This document shows positions 25,831-34,168 of a stretch of DNA of 64,000 nt, in pieces. Each line of letters starts with the position of its first letter. Within the stretch, counting starts at the first letter, position 1. Position numbers and translations under genes: made by a program. The stretch covers positions 1,736,001-1,800,000 of the forward strand of contig NZ_LT670849.1 of assembly GCF_900142985.1 (NCBI RefSeq). Reading direction: 5' to 3'. Origin of the DNA: Bradyrhizobium erythrophlei. GTDB lineage: Bacteria > Pseudomonadota > Alphaproteobacteria > Rhizobiales > Xanthobacteraceae. Below the pieces are notes generated by a model that saw only the letters and a list, made by a program, of their open reading frames with translations, ran no database searches and had not been told where the DNA came from.

Positions 25831-26817
25831 ATGCCGCCTTCTGCCCGCTCCGCGATGGAGCTTGAATTCACGAAGCTCGCTCCGCCGCGGATCTTCCTGG
25901 TGCGGATGCTGGTGTTTCTGGTGCTGTGCGCGCTGATCGCGGTTGTGCTCTACAAGCAGATCGTCACTGCCTTCTTCGCCAATCCGGGCCTGAACGCGCT
26001 GATTGGGCTAGTGCTTTTGATCGGCATCGTCCTGTCCTTCCGCCAGGTGATCCGGCTTTATCCGGAAGTGGCCTGGGTCAATAATTTCCGGATTGCCGAT
26101 CCGGGCATCGCGCTCGCCCGGCATCCGACGCTGCTGGCGCCGATGGCGGCCATTCTTGGCGGTGAGCGAAGCGGGCGCATCACGATCTCGCAGCAGACCA
26201 TGCGGCATCTGCTCGATTCCATCGCCACCCGCCTCGACGAGGCGCGCGACATCTCCCGCTACATGACGGGACTGTTGGTGTTCCTTGGCCTGCTCGGCAC
26301 CTTCTGGGGCCTGATCGAAACGGTCGGCTCGGTGGGCCATGTGATCGACGGGCTGAAGGTTGGCGGCGACGCCGGAGCCTTGTTCGACACCTTGAAGGAA
26401 GGCCTCGCCGCCCCGCTCGGCGGCATGGGCATTTCGTTTTCGTCCTCGCTGTTTGGCCTCGCCGGCTCGCTGATCCTGGGTTTTCTCGACCTGCAATCGA
26501 GCCAGGCGCAAAATCGCTTCTATACCGACCTTGAGGACTGGCTCGCTTCCACCGTACGCAACTATGCCGGCGAGGGCGGATCAAGCGGCGACCTTGAGGG
26601 CGCGATCGACCGGTTGCGCGCGGCACTCGAGGAAGGCGGCGGCAGCAAGGCGACAACGACGGCCATGGCAAGCCTTGCGGAAGCCATCCAGGGCCTCGTG
26701 ACCCACATGCGCACCGAGCAGCAGATGATCCGCGAATGGGCCGACGGCCAGGGCGAGCAGAACCGGGAGATCAAGCGGCTGCTCGAACGCCTCGCCCGCC
26801 AGCCGGAGAAGAGCTGA
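25831..26817 (+). CDS. MotA/TolQ/ExbB-family proton channel protein
   Basis: The 328-residue inner-membrane protein has two N-terminal helices (about residues 20-40 and 48-68), a cytoplasmic stretch, and a conserved pair of helices with GLLVFLGLLGTFWGLIETV (~145) and APLGGMGISFSSSLFGLAGS (~190), the MotA/TolQ channel core. The C-terminus is a charged helix. With the downstream OmpA-like protein it forms a likely MotAB- or TolQR-type motor that uses ion flow. ATG 25831 was preferred; 25855 is possible. Confidence 0.85.
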   Translation: MPPSARSAMELEFTKLAPPRIFLVRMLVFLVLCALIAVVLYKQIVTAFFANPGLNALIGLVLLIGIVLSFRQVIRLYPEVAWVNNFRIADPGIALARHPTLLAPMAAILGGERSGRITISQQTMRHLLDSIATRLDEARDISRYMTGLLVFLGLLGTFWGLIETVGSVGHVIDGLKVGGDAGALFDTLKEGLAAPLGGMGISFSSSLFGLAGSLILGFLDLQSSQAQNRFYTDLEDWLASTVRNYAGEGGSSGDLEGAIDRLRAALEEGGGSKATTTAMASLAEAIQGLVTHMRTEQQMIREWADGQGEQNREIKRLLERLARQPEKS

Positions 26818-26823
26818 CTTTTT

Positions 26824-26946
26824 CGTGCCCCGGACGTGGCGCGACGCAAAGCGATGCGCCGCTGATCCTGGGCCCAAAATAACCGTTAGGTCCCGGCTTC
26901 TCGCGGAGCAGCGTTACACGCTGCAACCGCGTCCGGGACAAGAGAG
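26824..26946. repeat. dispersed repeat, GTGTCCCGG family, copy 2
   Basis: It has the same layout as 12791-12908: CGTGCCCCGGACG at the left, GGTCCCGGCTTC in the middle and CCGGGACAAGAGAG at the right. It ends 16 bp before the next ATG and forms the leader of the OmpA-like gene. Confidence 0.78.
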
Positions 26947-26962
26947 AAGCGGAGAACACCCG

Positions 26963-27994
26963 ATGGCACTGGCCCGCGCACGACGCAGCGAAAGCGCTTT
27001 CAACTACTGGCCGGGCTTCGTCGACGCGCTATCGACGCTCGTGCTGTCGATCGTGTTCCTGCTCTCGGTGTTTTTGGTGGTGCAGTTCTTCCTGTCGCAG
27101 GAAGTCACCGGCAAGGACAAGGCGCTGGAACAGCTCAACGCCAGGATCGCCGAACTGAACGACCTGCTGTCGCTGGAAAAACTCGGCAAGATCAATCTCG
27201 AGGATCAGCTTACGCAAACACGGGCGGGATTGGCCTCGGCTGAAGGCGAGCGCGACCGCGTCAAGGGTCTCTATGAAGGACTAGCCGGCGCCGGCAACGA
27301 TGCCGCGAGCCGCGCCGGCGAACTCAACAAGGCGCTCGATTCCGAAAGACAGGTCACATCACGCGCGCTGGCGCAGATCGAGGTGTTGAACCAGCAGATC
27401 AGCGCGCTGCGGCGGCAACTCGCCGCGCTCGAAGAGGCCTTGCAGGCCTCCGAACAGCGCGACAAGGAATCGCAGGGGCGTATCGCCGATCTCGGCCAGC
27501 GGTTGAACGTCGCGCTGGCGCAACGGGTCCAGGAATTGTCACGCTATCGTTCCGAATTCTTCGGGCGGCTGCGCGCCATTCTCGGCAATCGGCCGGATGT
27601 GCGGATCGTCGGCGACCGTTTCGTGTTCCAGTCCGAAGTGTTCTTCGACACCGGCCAGGCGCTGCTTCTGCCTGAGGGGCGGGCGGAACTCGACAAGGTC
27701 GCTGCCGCGCTCACAGAGCTCGACAGGCAGATCCCGGCCGAGATCGCCTGGGTCTTGCGGGTCGACGGCCACACCGACGTGCGACCGATCACCAACAGCC
27801 CCTTGTTCAAATCGAACTGGGAGCTGTCGTCGGCGCGCGCGATCTCGGTGGTGCAATACCTGATTTCGCTCGGCGTCCCCGCACAGCGGCTGGTGGCCGC
27901 GGGCTTCGCCGAGTTTCAGCCGCTCGACACCGGCAACACCGAAGATTCCTACCGGCGCAACCGCCGCATCGAGCTGAAGCTGACGGAGCGCTGA
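26963..27994 (+). CDS. OmpA/MotB-like peptidoglycan-binding protein
   Basis: The 343-residue protein has one N-terminal membrane helix (about residues 20-45), a long coiled coil (about 50-190) and a C-terminal OmpA/MotB domain with RVDGHTDVRPI (~268), SARAISVVQYL and RRNRRIELKL. It should anchor a membrane motor or channel to peptidoglycan. It pairs with the MotA/TolQ-like protein just upstream; the repeat between them forms its leader. This layout recalls MotB with an extended periplasmic coil. Confidence 0.88.
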   Translation: MALARARRSESAFNYWPGFVDALSTLVLSIVFLLSVFLVVQFFLSQEVTGKDKALEQLNARIAELNDLLSLEKLGKINLEDQLTQTRAGLASAEGERDRVKGLYEGLAGAGNDAASRAGELNKALDSERQVTSRALAQIEVLNQQISALRRQLAALEEALQASEQRDKESQGRIADLGQRLNVALAQRVQELSRYRSEFFGRLRAILGNRPDVRIVGDRFVFQSEVFFDTGQALLLPEGRAELDKVAAALTELDRQIPAEIAWVLRVDGHTDVRPITNSPLFKSNWELSSARAISVVQYLISLGVPAQRLVAAGFAEFQPLDTGNTEDSYRRNRRIELKLTER

Positions 27995-27996
27995 GT

Positions 27997-28461
27997 GTGG
28001 CGACGCTGCGCCCCTATCGCGAAAGCGACGAAGACGCCGCGATCGCATTGTGGCTGAAGACCTGGCAGCAGGCCTATCCCGGAATCGATTTTGCCGCCCG
28101 CGTGGGGTGGTGGCGCAAACGCTGGCGCAACGAGCTGGTGCCGAAGGCGGCGATCATGGTCGCCGAGGAGGCCGGCTCGCTCGCCGGCTTCGTCACCATC
28201 GATGCCAACGCCTATCTCGACCAGTTAGTCGTCTCACCCGATCGATGGGGCTCAAGGCTGGCCGACGTGCTGGTCGATGAAGCCAAACGGCTGTCGCCGG
28301 ATTCCATCACGCTGTTGGTGAATGAAGACAATGCGCGCGCGATCCGCTTCTACGAACGCAACGGCTTCGTTCACGCCGGCAAAGATGTCAATCCGACCTC
28401 GGGTCGGCCAGTCTTGAAGATGAAATGGAAGGCAACTTCGGAAGACGGGGAAAGCCGATGA
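27997..28461 (+). CDS. GNAT-family N-acetyltransferase
   Basis: The 154-residue enzyme starts with GTG, 2 bp after the upstream stop codon. It has the GNAT core with LDQLVVSPDRWGSRLADVLV (acetyl-CoA-binding region, about residue 70) and a C-terminal RFYERNGFVHAG motif (~112). The acceptor is unknown. It overlaps the next small gene by 4 bp (ATGA), so four genes here are probably cotranscribed. Confidence 0.82.
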   Translation: MATLRPYRESDEDAAIALWLKTWQQAYPGIDFAARVGWWRKRWRNELVPKAAIMVAEEAGSLAGFVTIDANAYLDQLVVSPDRWGSRLADVLVDEAKRLSPDSITLLVNEDNARAIRFYERNGFVHAGKDVNPTSGRPVLKMKWKATSEDGESR

Positions 28462-28658
28462 CGCAAAGAGAAACCGTGCTGGGATCAGCGACTTTCCTCG
28501 TCGTCATTGTCGCCGGGTTTTTCTCGGCCACTTGGGTGACCCGCCACTACGCCGCAGTCTCGCCGACTGCGCAGGGAACCGCCTGCGTCGGCACGGACGG
28601 TTCGTGGAAAAACTGGGTTTGGGCGAACGTGCCCGCGCTTTCGCCGAAATGCGAATGA
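28458..28658 (+). CDS. small membrane protein, unknown
   Basis: A 66-residue product starts inside the GNAT stop codon. One hydrophobic segment (residues 8-25, SATFLVVIVAGFFSATWV-like) is followed by a short domain with two cysteines (ACVGTDGSWKNW, PKCE). I do not recognise the family. It could be secreted with a disulfide bond or membrane anchored. Confidence 0.6.
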   Translation: MTQRETVLGSATFLVVIVAGFFSATWVTRHYAAVSPTAQGTACVGTDGSWKNWVWANVPALSPKCE

Positions 28659-28782
28659 TCTCGACCGGACCACCCATCCGGGCGACGTTCAATTGAACCT
28701 GCACACAACCGGTGATTTCAGCCTTTGTTAACCTGCGCGATGGAAGCTCGGGTCATCGAAAAGCTCGGTGTGCAGGTGTGCG

Positions 28783-29646
28783 ATGGCAGCGATTTCCTCG
28801 ACGGCGCCTTCGATCGCGAACTCGCTGGCTCAACTGATTTCGGGGAGCTTCGGCGGGCTTCTCGCGCCTGCGGATTCCACTTCCGCTGCGCTTGCCTCGC
28901 AGGACGACGCCAGCCCCGCGAGCTTCGTCACGCTGTCTGAGCAGGCGAAAGCGGCGGCGGCCGCAAGGGCCGAGGCCGAGCAGGCGGCGGCCGATCAGTT
29001 GCAGGCCTTCGTGGAGGCGCATCGCGTCAACCAGGGTGGCGATGGCAGCCAGACAAGCAACGCCGATAGCTTGCAGAACCTGCTTGGTGCCAGCACTCCG
29101 TCGACGGGCGCGCAGCCAACCGGCGGCACGAAGGTTGAAGCGATTGTCGCGCAGATCAAGCTGGAAGTCGGCTCCGATCAACCGCCCCCTTTCCAGACCT
29201 TCACGCCGACAAAAAGCCTGTCGAACAGCGTGACCATCGATGGCTACACGCTAAATCTCAGCACCAATGCCAGCACCCAGTATTACGGTGTCGAGGTCAG
29301 CGGCAATGGCGTTCAGGCCTACAACAAGCATTTCGGATCGAGTGCCGGTGTCGGTGGCACCGATGCAGTGCCACCCGGCGTTTCGGTTGGCACGGAAACG
29401 GTCGGCAACAACCAGGCGATAGAAGCCATCACGATTTCACGGAACGTCGCTACGGCAAGCAGCGCCTCGGTATCCACATCCCAAGGTTCAGCCTCGGCCA
29501 GCGAGGTGGATGCCCAGTCGTCGTCGATCACCTTCCTGGTCAATTATGCGACCGGCCAGATCAGCGTGCAGGAATCGGCGGTGTCGGTATCCGCGCTGGC
29601 AATCCAGACCAGCGCACCGGGATCGACACTCTCGACGTTCGCCTGA
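28783..29646 (+). CDS. Ala/Ser/Gln-rich protein of unknown function
   Basis: The 287-residue protein lacks cysteine, has no clear signal peptide, and has low-complexity composition. An N-terminal FVTLSEQAKAAAAARAEAE helix (about residues 48-66) resembles tails seen in flagellum-associated proteins. The C-terminal half has beta-rich text such as SITFLVNYATGQISVQESAVSV. I do not recognise a family and assign no role. ATG 28783 was chosen; GTG 28768 would add five residues. Confidence 0.55.
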   Translation: MAAISSTAPSIANSLAQLISGSFGGLLAPADSTSAALASQDDASPASFVTLSEQAKAAAAARAEAEQAAADQLQAFVEAHRVNQGGDGSQTSNADSLQNLLGASTPSTGAQPTGGTKVEAIVAQIKLEVGSDQPPPFQTFTPTKSLSNSVTIDGYTLNLSTNASTQYYGVEVSGNGVQAYNKHFGSSAGVGGTDAVPPGVSVGTETVGNNQAIEAITISRNVATASSASVSTSQGSASASEVDAQSSSITFLVNYATGQISVQESAVSVSALAIQTSAPGSTLSTFA

Positions 29647-29677
29647 CCGGCCGGCGCCAAAAGCAATCAACGCAGCG

Positions 29678-31549
29678 TTACGCCCCCTCGAACTGCAATC
29701 GCGCCAGCCGCGCATAGAGCCCATTCTCGGCGACCAGCGAAGCATGCGTGCCCTGCTCGACGATCTTGCCCTGATCCATCACCAGGATACGGTCGCAGGA
29801 CAAGACAGTCGCGAGACGATGCGCGATCACGAGCGTGGTGCGATGGCTCATCAGCTCTTCCAGCGCGGTTTGCACCAGCGTCTCGGATTCGGCATCGAGC
29901 GCGGACGTGGCTTCATCGAGCAGGAGTAATGGCGCGTCGCGCAGGATCGCGCGCGCAATCGCGATGCGCTGTCGCTGGCCTCCGGAAAGCGTCACGCCGC
30001 GCTCGCCGAGCGGTGCGTCGAACCCGCGCGGCAGCCGGCGGAGAAACTCGGTCGCATGCGCGAGATCGGCAGCACGTTCGACCTCGGCATCGCTGGCGTC
30101 GGGCCGGCCGAAACGGATGTTGTCGCGGGCGCTTGCCGCAAACACCACCGGATCCTGCGGCACCAGCGCAATGCGTTTGCGCACTTCGGTCGGATCGGCG
30201 ACGCGGATCTGCACGCCGTCGACGGAAATCGTGCCCGAGGCCGGATCGTAAAAGCGCAGCAACAGGTGAAACAGCGTGCTCTTGCCCGCACCGGAGGGAC
30301 CAACGATCGCGACTTTCTCGCCGGCGCGCACCGCAAACGAAACGCCGTCCACCGCGGGCGCATCGGGACGCGTTGGATAGACGAAACTGATGTTGTCGAA
30401 GCTGACGTCACCGCGTGGCGGCTGCGGCAGCGCAACGGGCGAAGCAGGCGCCGTGATCTCCGACTTCACCCGCAGGATTTCGAACAGCCGTTCGGCGGCG
30501 CCGGACGCGGCCGAGACTTCGCCCCAGACTTCAGAGAGTTGGCCGAGCGCGCTTGCTGCAAACGCCGTGTAGAGCACGAACTGGCCGAGCCGGCCCGGAC
30601 TGATCAATCCGGCCTCGACGTCATTCGAGCCGATCCAGAGAATGACCACGACACTGGTGAAGACGATGAAGATGACGATCGCGGTGAGCACGGCGCGGGC
30701 GCGGGTCGAACCGACGGCCGCATCATAGGCCTGCTCGACCTCGCCGCCGAAGCGCGTATTCGCAAGCCGCTCGCCCGTGTAAGCCTGCACGGTGCGAATG
30801 GCGCCGACCAGTTCGGAAGCGTAGGCGCTGGCCTCGGCGAGCGTGTCTTGCGCGTTGCGCGACAGCCGGCGTACCCAGCGCCCGAATGCCATCAGCGGCA
30901 GCACGATCAGGGGAATGGCGAGCAGCACCAGGCCGGACAGCCTCGGACTCGTGATCACCATCATCGCGGTCGCGCCGATGAACAGCATGACATTGCGCAA
31001 CGCGATCGACACCGAAGCGCCGACGGCGGATTTGATCTGGGTAGTATCGGCGGTCAGCCGCGAGATCAGCTCGCCGCTGCGCGAGGAATCGAAGAACACC
31101 GGCGACAGCGACATCAGATGCGCGAACACGTCGCGCCGCAGATCCGCAACGATCCGCTCGCCGATCGTCATGACGAGGTAGAAGCGCGAAGCGCTGGCGA
31201 GCGCCAGGACACCGACGACCGCGATCATGACGCTGAAATAGCTGTTGATGCGGGCGATACCTTCCGGCGTGAAGCCGAAGTCGATCATCCGTCGAACCGC
31301 AACCGGCACGATCAGCGTGGTAATGGCAGCGATGGTCAGTGAGACAAAGGCGAGCGCCACGCGTCCGCGATAGCGCGCCACATAGGGCGATAGCGCCAGC
31401 AACGGCCGCAGCCGCGCGGCGCGTTCGGGCGTCGAATTCAGCGCCGCATCGAGCGGCGAGGCGCCGTCGCCAACGCCGGGTTGGGCGAGCCCCTCCCCAG
31501 GCGGCGTCGCTGGATCACGCCGCTCTTCAAGCCGTTCAACTGCGCTCAT
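29678..31549 (-). CDS. ABC exporter, fused membrane and ATPase domains
   Basis: The 623-residue MsbA-type half-transporter has six membrane helices (about residues 45-330) and a nucleotide-binding domain: Walker A GPSGAGKST (~413), signature LSGGQRQR (~517) and Walker B LLLLDEATSALD (~537), H-loop at IAHRL. It exports lipids or drugs as a dimer. The ATG at 31549 (MSAVERLEERR) fits related proteins; an upstream in-frame TTG at 31639 would add 30 residues. It is divergent from rpmE. Confidence 0.88.
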   Translation of the reverse strand: MSAVERLEERRDPATPPGEGLAQPGVGDGASPLDAALNSTPERAARLRPLLALSPYVARYRGRVALAFVSLTIAAITTLIVPVAVRRMIDFGFTPEGIARINSYFSVMIAVVGVLALASASRFYLVMTIGERIVADLRRDVFAHLMSLSPVFFDSSRSGELISRLTADTTQIKSAVGASVSIALRNVMLFIGATAMMVITSPRLSGLVLLAIPLIVLPLMAFGRWVRRLSRNAQDTLAEASAYASELVGAIRTVQAYTGERLANTRFGGEVEQAYDAAVGSTRARAVLTAIVIFIVFTSVVVILWIGSNDVEAGLISPGRLGQFVLYTAFAASALGQLSEVWGEVSAASGAAERLFEILRVKSEITAPASPVALPQPPRGDVSFDNISFVYPTRPDAPAVDGVSFAVRAGEKVAIVGPSGAGKSTLFHLLLRFYDPASGTISVDGVQIRVADPTEVRKRIALVPQDPVVFAASARDNIRFGRPDASDAEVERAADLAHATEFLRRLPRGFDAPLGERGVTLSGGQRQRIAIARAILRDAPLLLLDEATSALDAESETLVQTALEELMSHRTTLVIAHRLATVLSCDRILVMDQGKIVEQGTHASLVAENGLYARLARLQFEGA

Positions 31550-31746
31550 GTATCGGAACCACTCGTTTTGCCACCCCCAGATAGGCCGCATCACGGCAGG
31601 TAGCAAATCAGGCTCCGGGCGAAGCCGGACATGCGCCAAATCCCCCTCATCGGCTTGTTTTAAGGGGCGGCTTGCGTTATAGACCCGGCCAAATCCGACA
31701 CCTTAAGCACCAGAATTATGGGCGCCGGCGCGCCGAAGGACCTGTC

Positions 31747-31974
31747 ATGAAAGCCGAAATTCATCCGAACTATCATACGATTACGGTCGTCATGACCGAC
31801 GGCACGGAGTACCAGACCCGTTCCACCTGGGGCAAGGAAGGCGACAAGCTGAACCTTGATATCGACCCCAAGTCGCACCCGGCCTGGACCGGCGGCGCCC
31901 AGCAGCTGATGGATCGCGGCGGCCGTGTTTCGCGGTTCCAGAAGAAATTTTCGGGCTTCCTCAAGAAGGAGTGA
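31747..31974 (+). CDS. rpmE: 50S ribosomal protein L31
   Basis: The 75-residue protein is a type-A L31 ([12 protein letters not shown] opening). It has no cysteine, so it is the zinc-free variant. L31 bridges the ribosomal subunits. A clear terminator follows at 32012-32038. The divergent ABC exporter starts about 200 bp upstream. Confidence 0.96.
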   Translation: MKAEIHPNYHTITVVMTDGTEYQTRSTWGKEGDKLNLDIDPKSHPAWTGGAQQLMDRGGRVSRFQKKFSGFLKKE

Positions 31975-32011
31975 GGCCGGACAAGCCTCCGCCTCGAAAC
32001 CAGCATGTGAT

Positions 32012-32038
32012 CGCCCCTGACCCGGTCAGGGGCGTTTT
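32012..32038 (+). terminator. Rho-independent terminator of rpmE
   Basis: CGCCCCTGAC-C-GGTCAGGGGCG forms an 11-bp stem with a minimal loop, followed by TTTT. It lies 38 bp after the rpmE stop codon. Confidence 0.85.
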
Positions 32039-32057
32039 GCGTTGTCAGGTTGCCGTG

Positions 32058-32906
32058 TCACGGCTTCCAGCCGACGCAGACCGCGCCGAGCGCAATGATG
32101 CAACACGCGGCAAGCCGCAGCCCGGTCAGGCGTTCGCCGAGAAAGGCAGCGCCCAGCAAAGCCGCAAACACCACGCTGGTCTCGCGCAGCGCCGATACCG
32201 CCCCCATCGCATTGCCCTGCATCGCCCAGATGATGACGCCATAGGCGGCAAGCGAAATCAGGCCGCCGGCCGCGGCCTTGGCCATTTCGGGCAACGGCAT
32301 CGCGAAGGCCGCCCGGCCCCGGCGCACCAGCACCCACAGCGGCATCGCAAGAAAGAACACGAAGATGCCGCCGGTGTAGGCGACCCAGTTGCCGGAAGCG
32401 CGCACGCCGAGCCCGTCGACCACGCTATAGGCCGCGATGCTGACGCCGGTCGCCAGCGCATAGGGTAAGTCCGTGAGGTGCAAACGGGCGTGACCGGCTT
32501 CCGCCCGCGCCGCCGCCAGCATGAATATCCCCGCACAGACGAGGCCGATGCCGAGGATTGCGAGCGGACCCATCCATTCGCCGGCCAACACACTGCCCCC
32601 GAGCGCGATCAGCGCCGGCGAGGTGCCGCGGGCGACCGGATAGGTCTCGCCGAGATCACCGCTGCGATACATCCGCACCAGGAGCGCGTTATAGCAAAGA
32701 TGAATGGCGCCCGAGGCGACGACATAGCCTGCGGCGGACCACGGCACGCCGGCCACGGACATCATCAAGAAGCCGGTGAAGCCGAGCGTGATGCTCATGA
32801 TCAGCATCGACTGGAGGCGGTCGGTGCCGCCGCGCAGCAGCGCATTCCAACCCGCATGCAGCAGCGCGGCAGACAGCACCAGCAGAAGAGAGAGAGGAGA
32901 AAGCAA
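32058..32906 (-). CDS. EamA/DMT-superfamily transporter
   Basis: The 282-residue protein has about ten membrane helices in two EamA repeats, beginning SLLLVLSAALLHAGWNALLR and with RGTSPALIALGGSVLAGE (~residue 90) and a matching SVVFAALLGAAFLGERLTG (~245). It exports small metabolites such as amino acids; the substrate is unknown. A TTG start 3 bp after the DUF1465 stop suggests translational coupling. Confidence 0.85.
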   Translation of the reverse strand: MLSPLSLLLVLSAALLHAGWNALLRGGTDRLQSMLIMSITLGFTGFLMMSVAGVPWSAAGYVVASGAIHLCYNALLVRMYRSGDLGETYPVARGTSPALIALGGSVLAGEWMGPLAILGIGLVCAGIFMLAAARAEAGHARLHLTDLPYALATGVSIAAYSVVDGLGVRASGNWVAYTGGIFVFFLAMPLWVLVRRGRAAFAMPLPEMAKAAAGGLISLAAYGVIIWAMQGNAMGAVSALRETSVVFAALLGAAFLGERLTGLRLAACCIIALGAVCVGWKP

Positions 32907-32909
32907 CGC

Positions 32910-33422
32910 CTATTGTTCGAACGCGGCTTTCAGCCGGTTGAGCTGCGGCACCAGCGGATTACCGATCGGTGCGCGCTCGGCGGGAGCGGCGTGGATCGTC
33001 GAGTCGAGACGGCGCACCTTGCCTTGCAGCGCCATCGAGCGGACGATCAGGTCCTGCAAATGCTGCGGCAGCTTTTCGATCATCTCGTTCGGGCCGGGAT
33101 CGGCGGCCGAAAGCTTGACCTTGGTCTTTTCGCGGTTGGCCTGGGTCAGGGTCATTTCGCCTTCCTTGACCGCGCGGTGCAGCAGCAGCCAGGACGCCAG
33201 TTGCATCAGGCGGGTGGTGAGCCGCATGCTTTCGGTGGCGTAGGTCAGGCTGACAGAACGTTCCAGCACCTTGGCCTCGGTACGGCCGGCGCCATCGAGA
33301 TAGGCGGCGGTTTCCTCGACGAGGTCCATGCCTTCCCGGAACAAGGTGCCGAACGCCGCCGAATTGGTCAGCCGCTCGCTGAACTGGACAAGCGGGGTTT
33401 CGTTCTGCGACCGATCCGACAT
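32910..33422 (-). CDS. DUF1465 family protein (RcdA-like)
   Basis: The 170-residue all-helical protein belongs to DUF1465, the family of Caulobacter RcdA, which helps deliver the cell-cycle regulator CtrA to the ClpXP protease. Seen are LVQFSERLTNSAAFGTLFREG near the start and RLTTRLMQLASWLLLHRAV in the middle. The nearby rpmE and DUF1192 genes fit the alphaproteobacterial locus. The family match is from memory, so the role is likely rather than shown. Confidence 0.78.
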   Translation of the reverse strand: MSDRSQNETPLVQFSERLTNSAAFGTLFREGMDLVEETAAYLDGAGRTEAKVLERSVSLTYATESMRLTTRLMQLASWLLLHRAVKEGEMTLTQANREKTKVKLSAADPGPNEMIEKLPQHLQDLIVRSMALQGKVRRLDSTIHAAPAERAPIGNPLVPQLNRLKAAFEQ

Positions 33423-33882
33423 CTAAAACGCCTCACGCAACAGTTCACGGCCGGCACCAGCGCCAGTTTGGCACTTCGAAAGCCGGAAAATTATGATGAA
33501 CAAATCATTGCGCACGCGGGTACGAGTGTCCAGCCGCAATCCAAATTATGGTTTCCGGCGCCCTCCGCAAAGCTGGTGTTCAGGGCTTTCCCGGTCTGCG
33601 GAAGAGCGCGCTGAGGTACAGCATGAAAAGGGGGCGCTAACGCACTACTGCAATTTCTCGGAAATCAGGCCTATGCGATGGAAAAGGCACAAAAAAAGAG
33701 CCGCCGTTGCCGGCGGCTTTGAAGTTGATAACAGGGAGGCGTCAAACAGAGTGGACAGGAGCCACTCGGTGTCCAAAGAGGACGCTGATAGTCATACCTG
33801 GGAAAGCTTAATCGACCGTAAACGAGCGATTTTTTTTAGGCTTTGTTTGCCATATCGGCCATTGGCCGAGTGGCCACTCCAG
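33423..33882. other. 460-bp gap between DUF1465 and DUF1192
   Basis: No gene with a recognisable product is present. A minus-strand terminator (33691-33718) lies well away from the DUF1192 stop codon, so the DUF1192 transcript would carry a ~165-nt tail, or a separate short RNA may be made there. A small GGACA...TGTCC stem is at about 33757-33778. Confidence 0.5.
33691..33718 (-). terminator. Rho-independent terminator, leftward
   Basis: On the minus strand AGCCGCCG-GCAA-CGGCGGCT is followed by CTTTTTTT. It is 165 bp beyond the DUF1192 stop codon and would end that transcript or a short RNA. Confidence 0.8.
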
Positions 33883-34074
33883 CTAGGACTTGAAGAAATT
33901 GTTCGCCGCCTCCTTCGAGGCGCGCTTCTTCGTCATTGCCGCCTGCAGCCGTTCGGCCTCGGATGTCAGCAACGCAATGCGCTCGGTGAGTTCTTCCACC
34001 GAGAGCAACGAGAGGTCCTGCCCGATCTCGTGGGTGACTTTCTTTCGCGGCCGGTCGTCATCTTCGATGGGCAT
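33883..34074 (-). CDS. DUF1192 family protein
   Basis: The 63-residue protein matches DUF1192: acidic start, LSVEELTERIALLTSEAERL, then a basic tail ending in ANNFFKS. It is predicted to be a short helical protein of unknown function, conserved in alphaproteobacteria next to a quinone oxidoreductase gene, as here (divergent, about 95 bp apart). No cysteine or signal peptide. Confidence 0.82.
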   Translation of the reverse strand: MPIEDDDRPRKKVTHEIGQDLSLLSVEELTERIALLTSEAERLQAAMTKKRASKEAANNFFKS

Positions 34075-34168
34075 GGATTGCTCCCTCGCTGGCTCGAGCC
34101 GGTTGCAAGGCCGGACGCCGCTGGCTAATCAGGTCCCGCAAATTCTAGCGTTTGGCCAAGGACAAATC

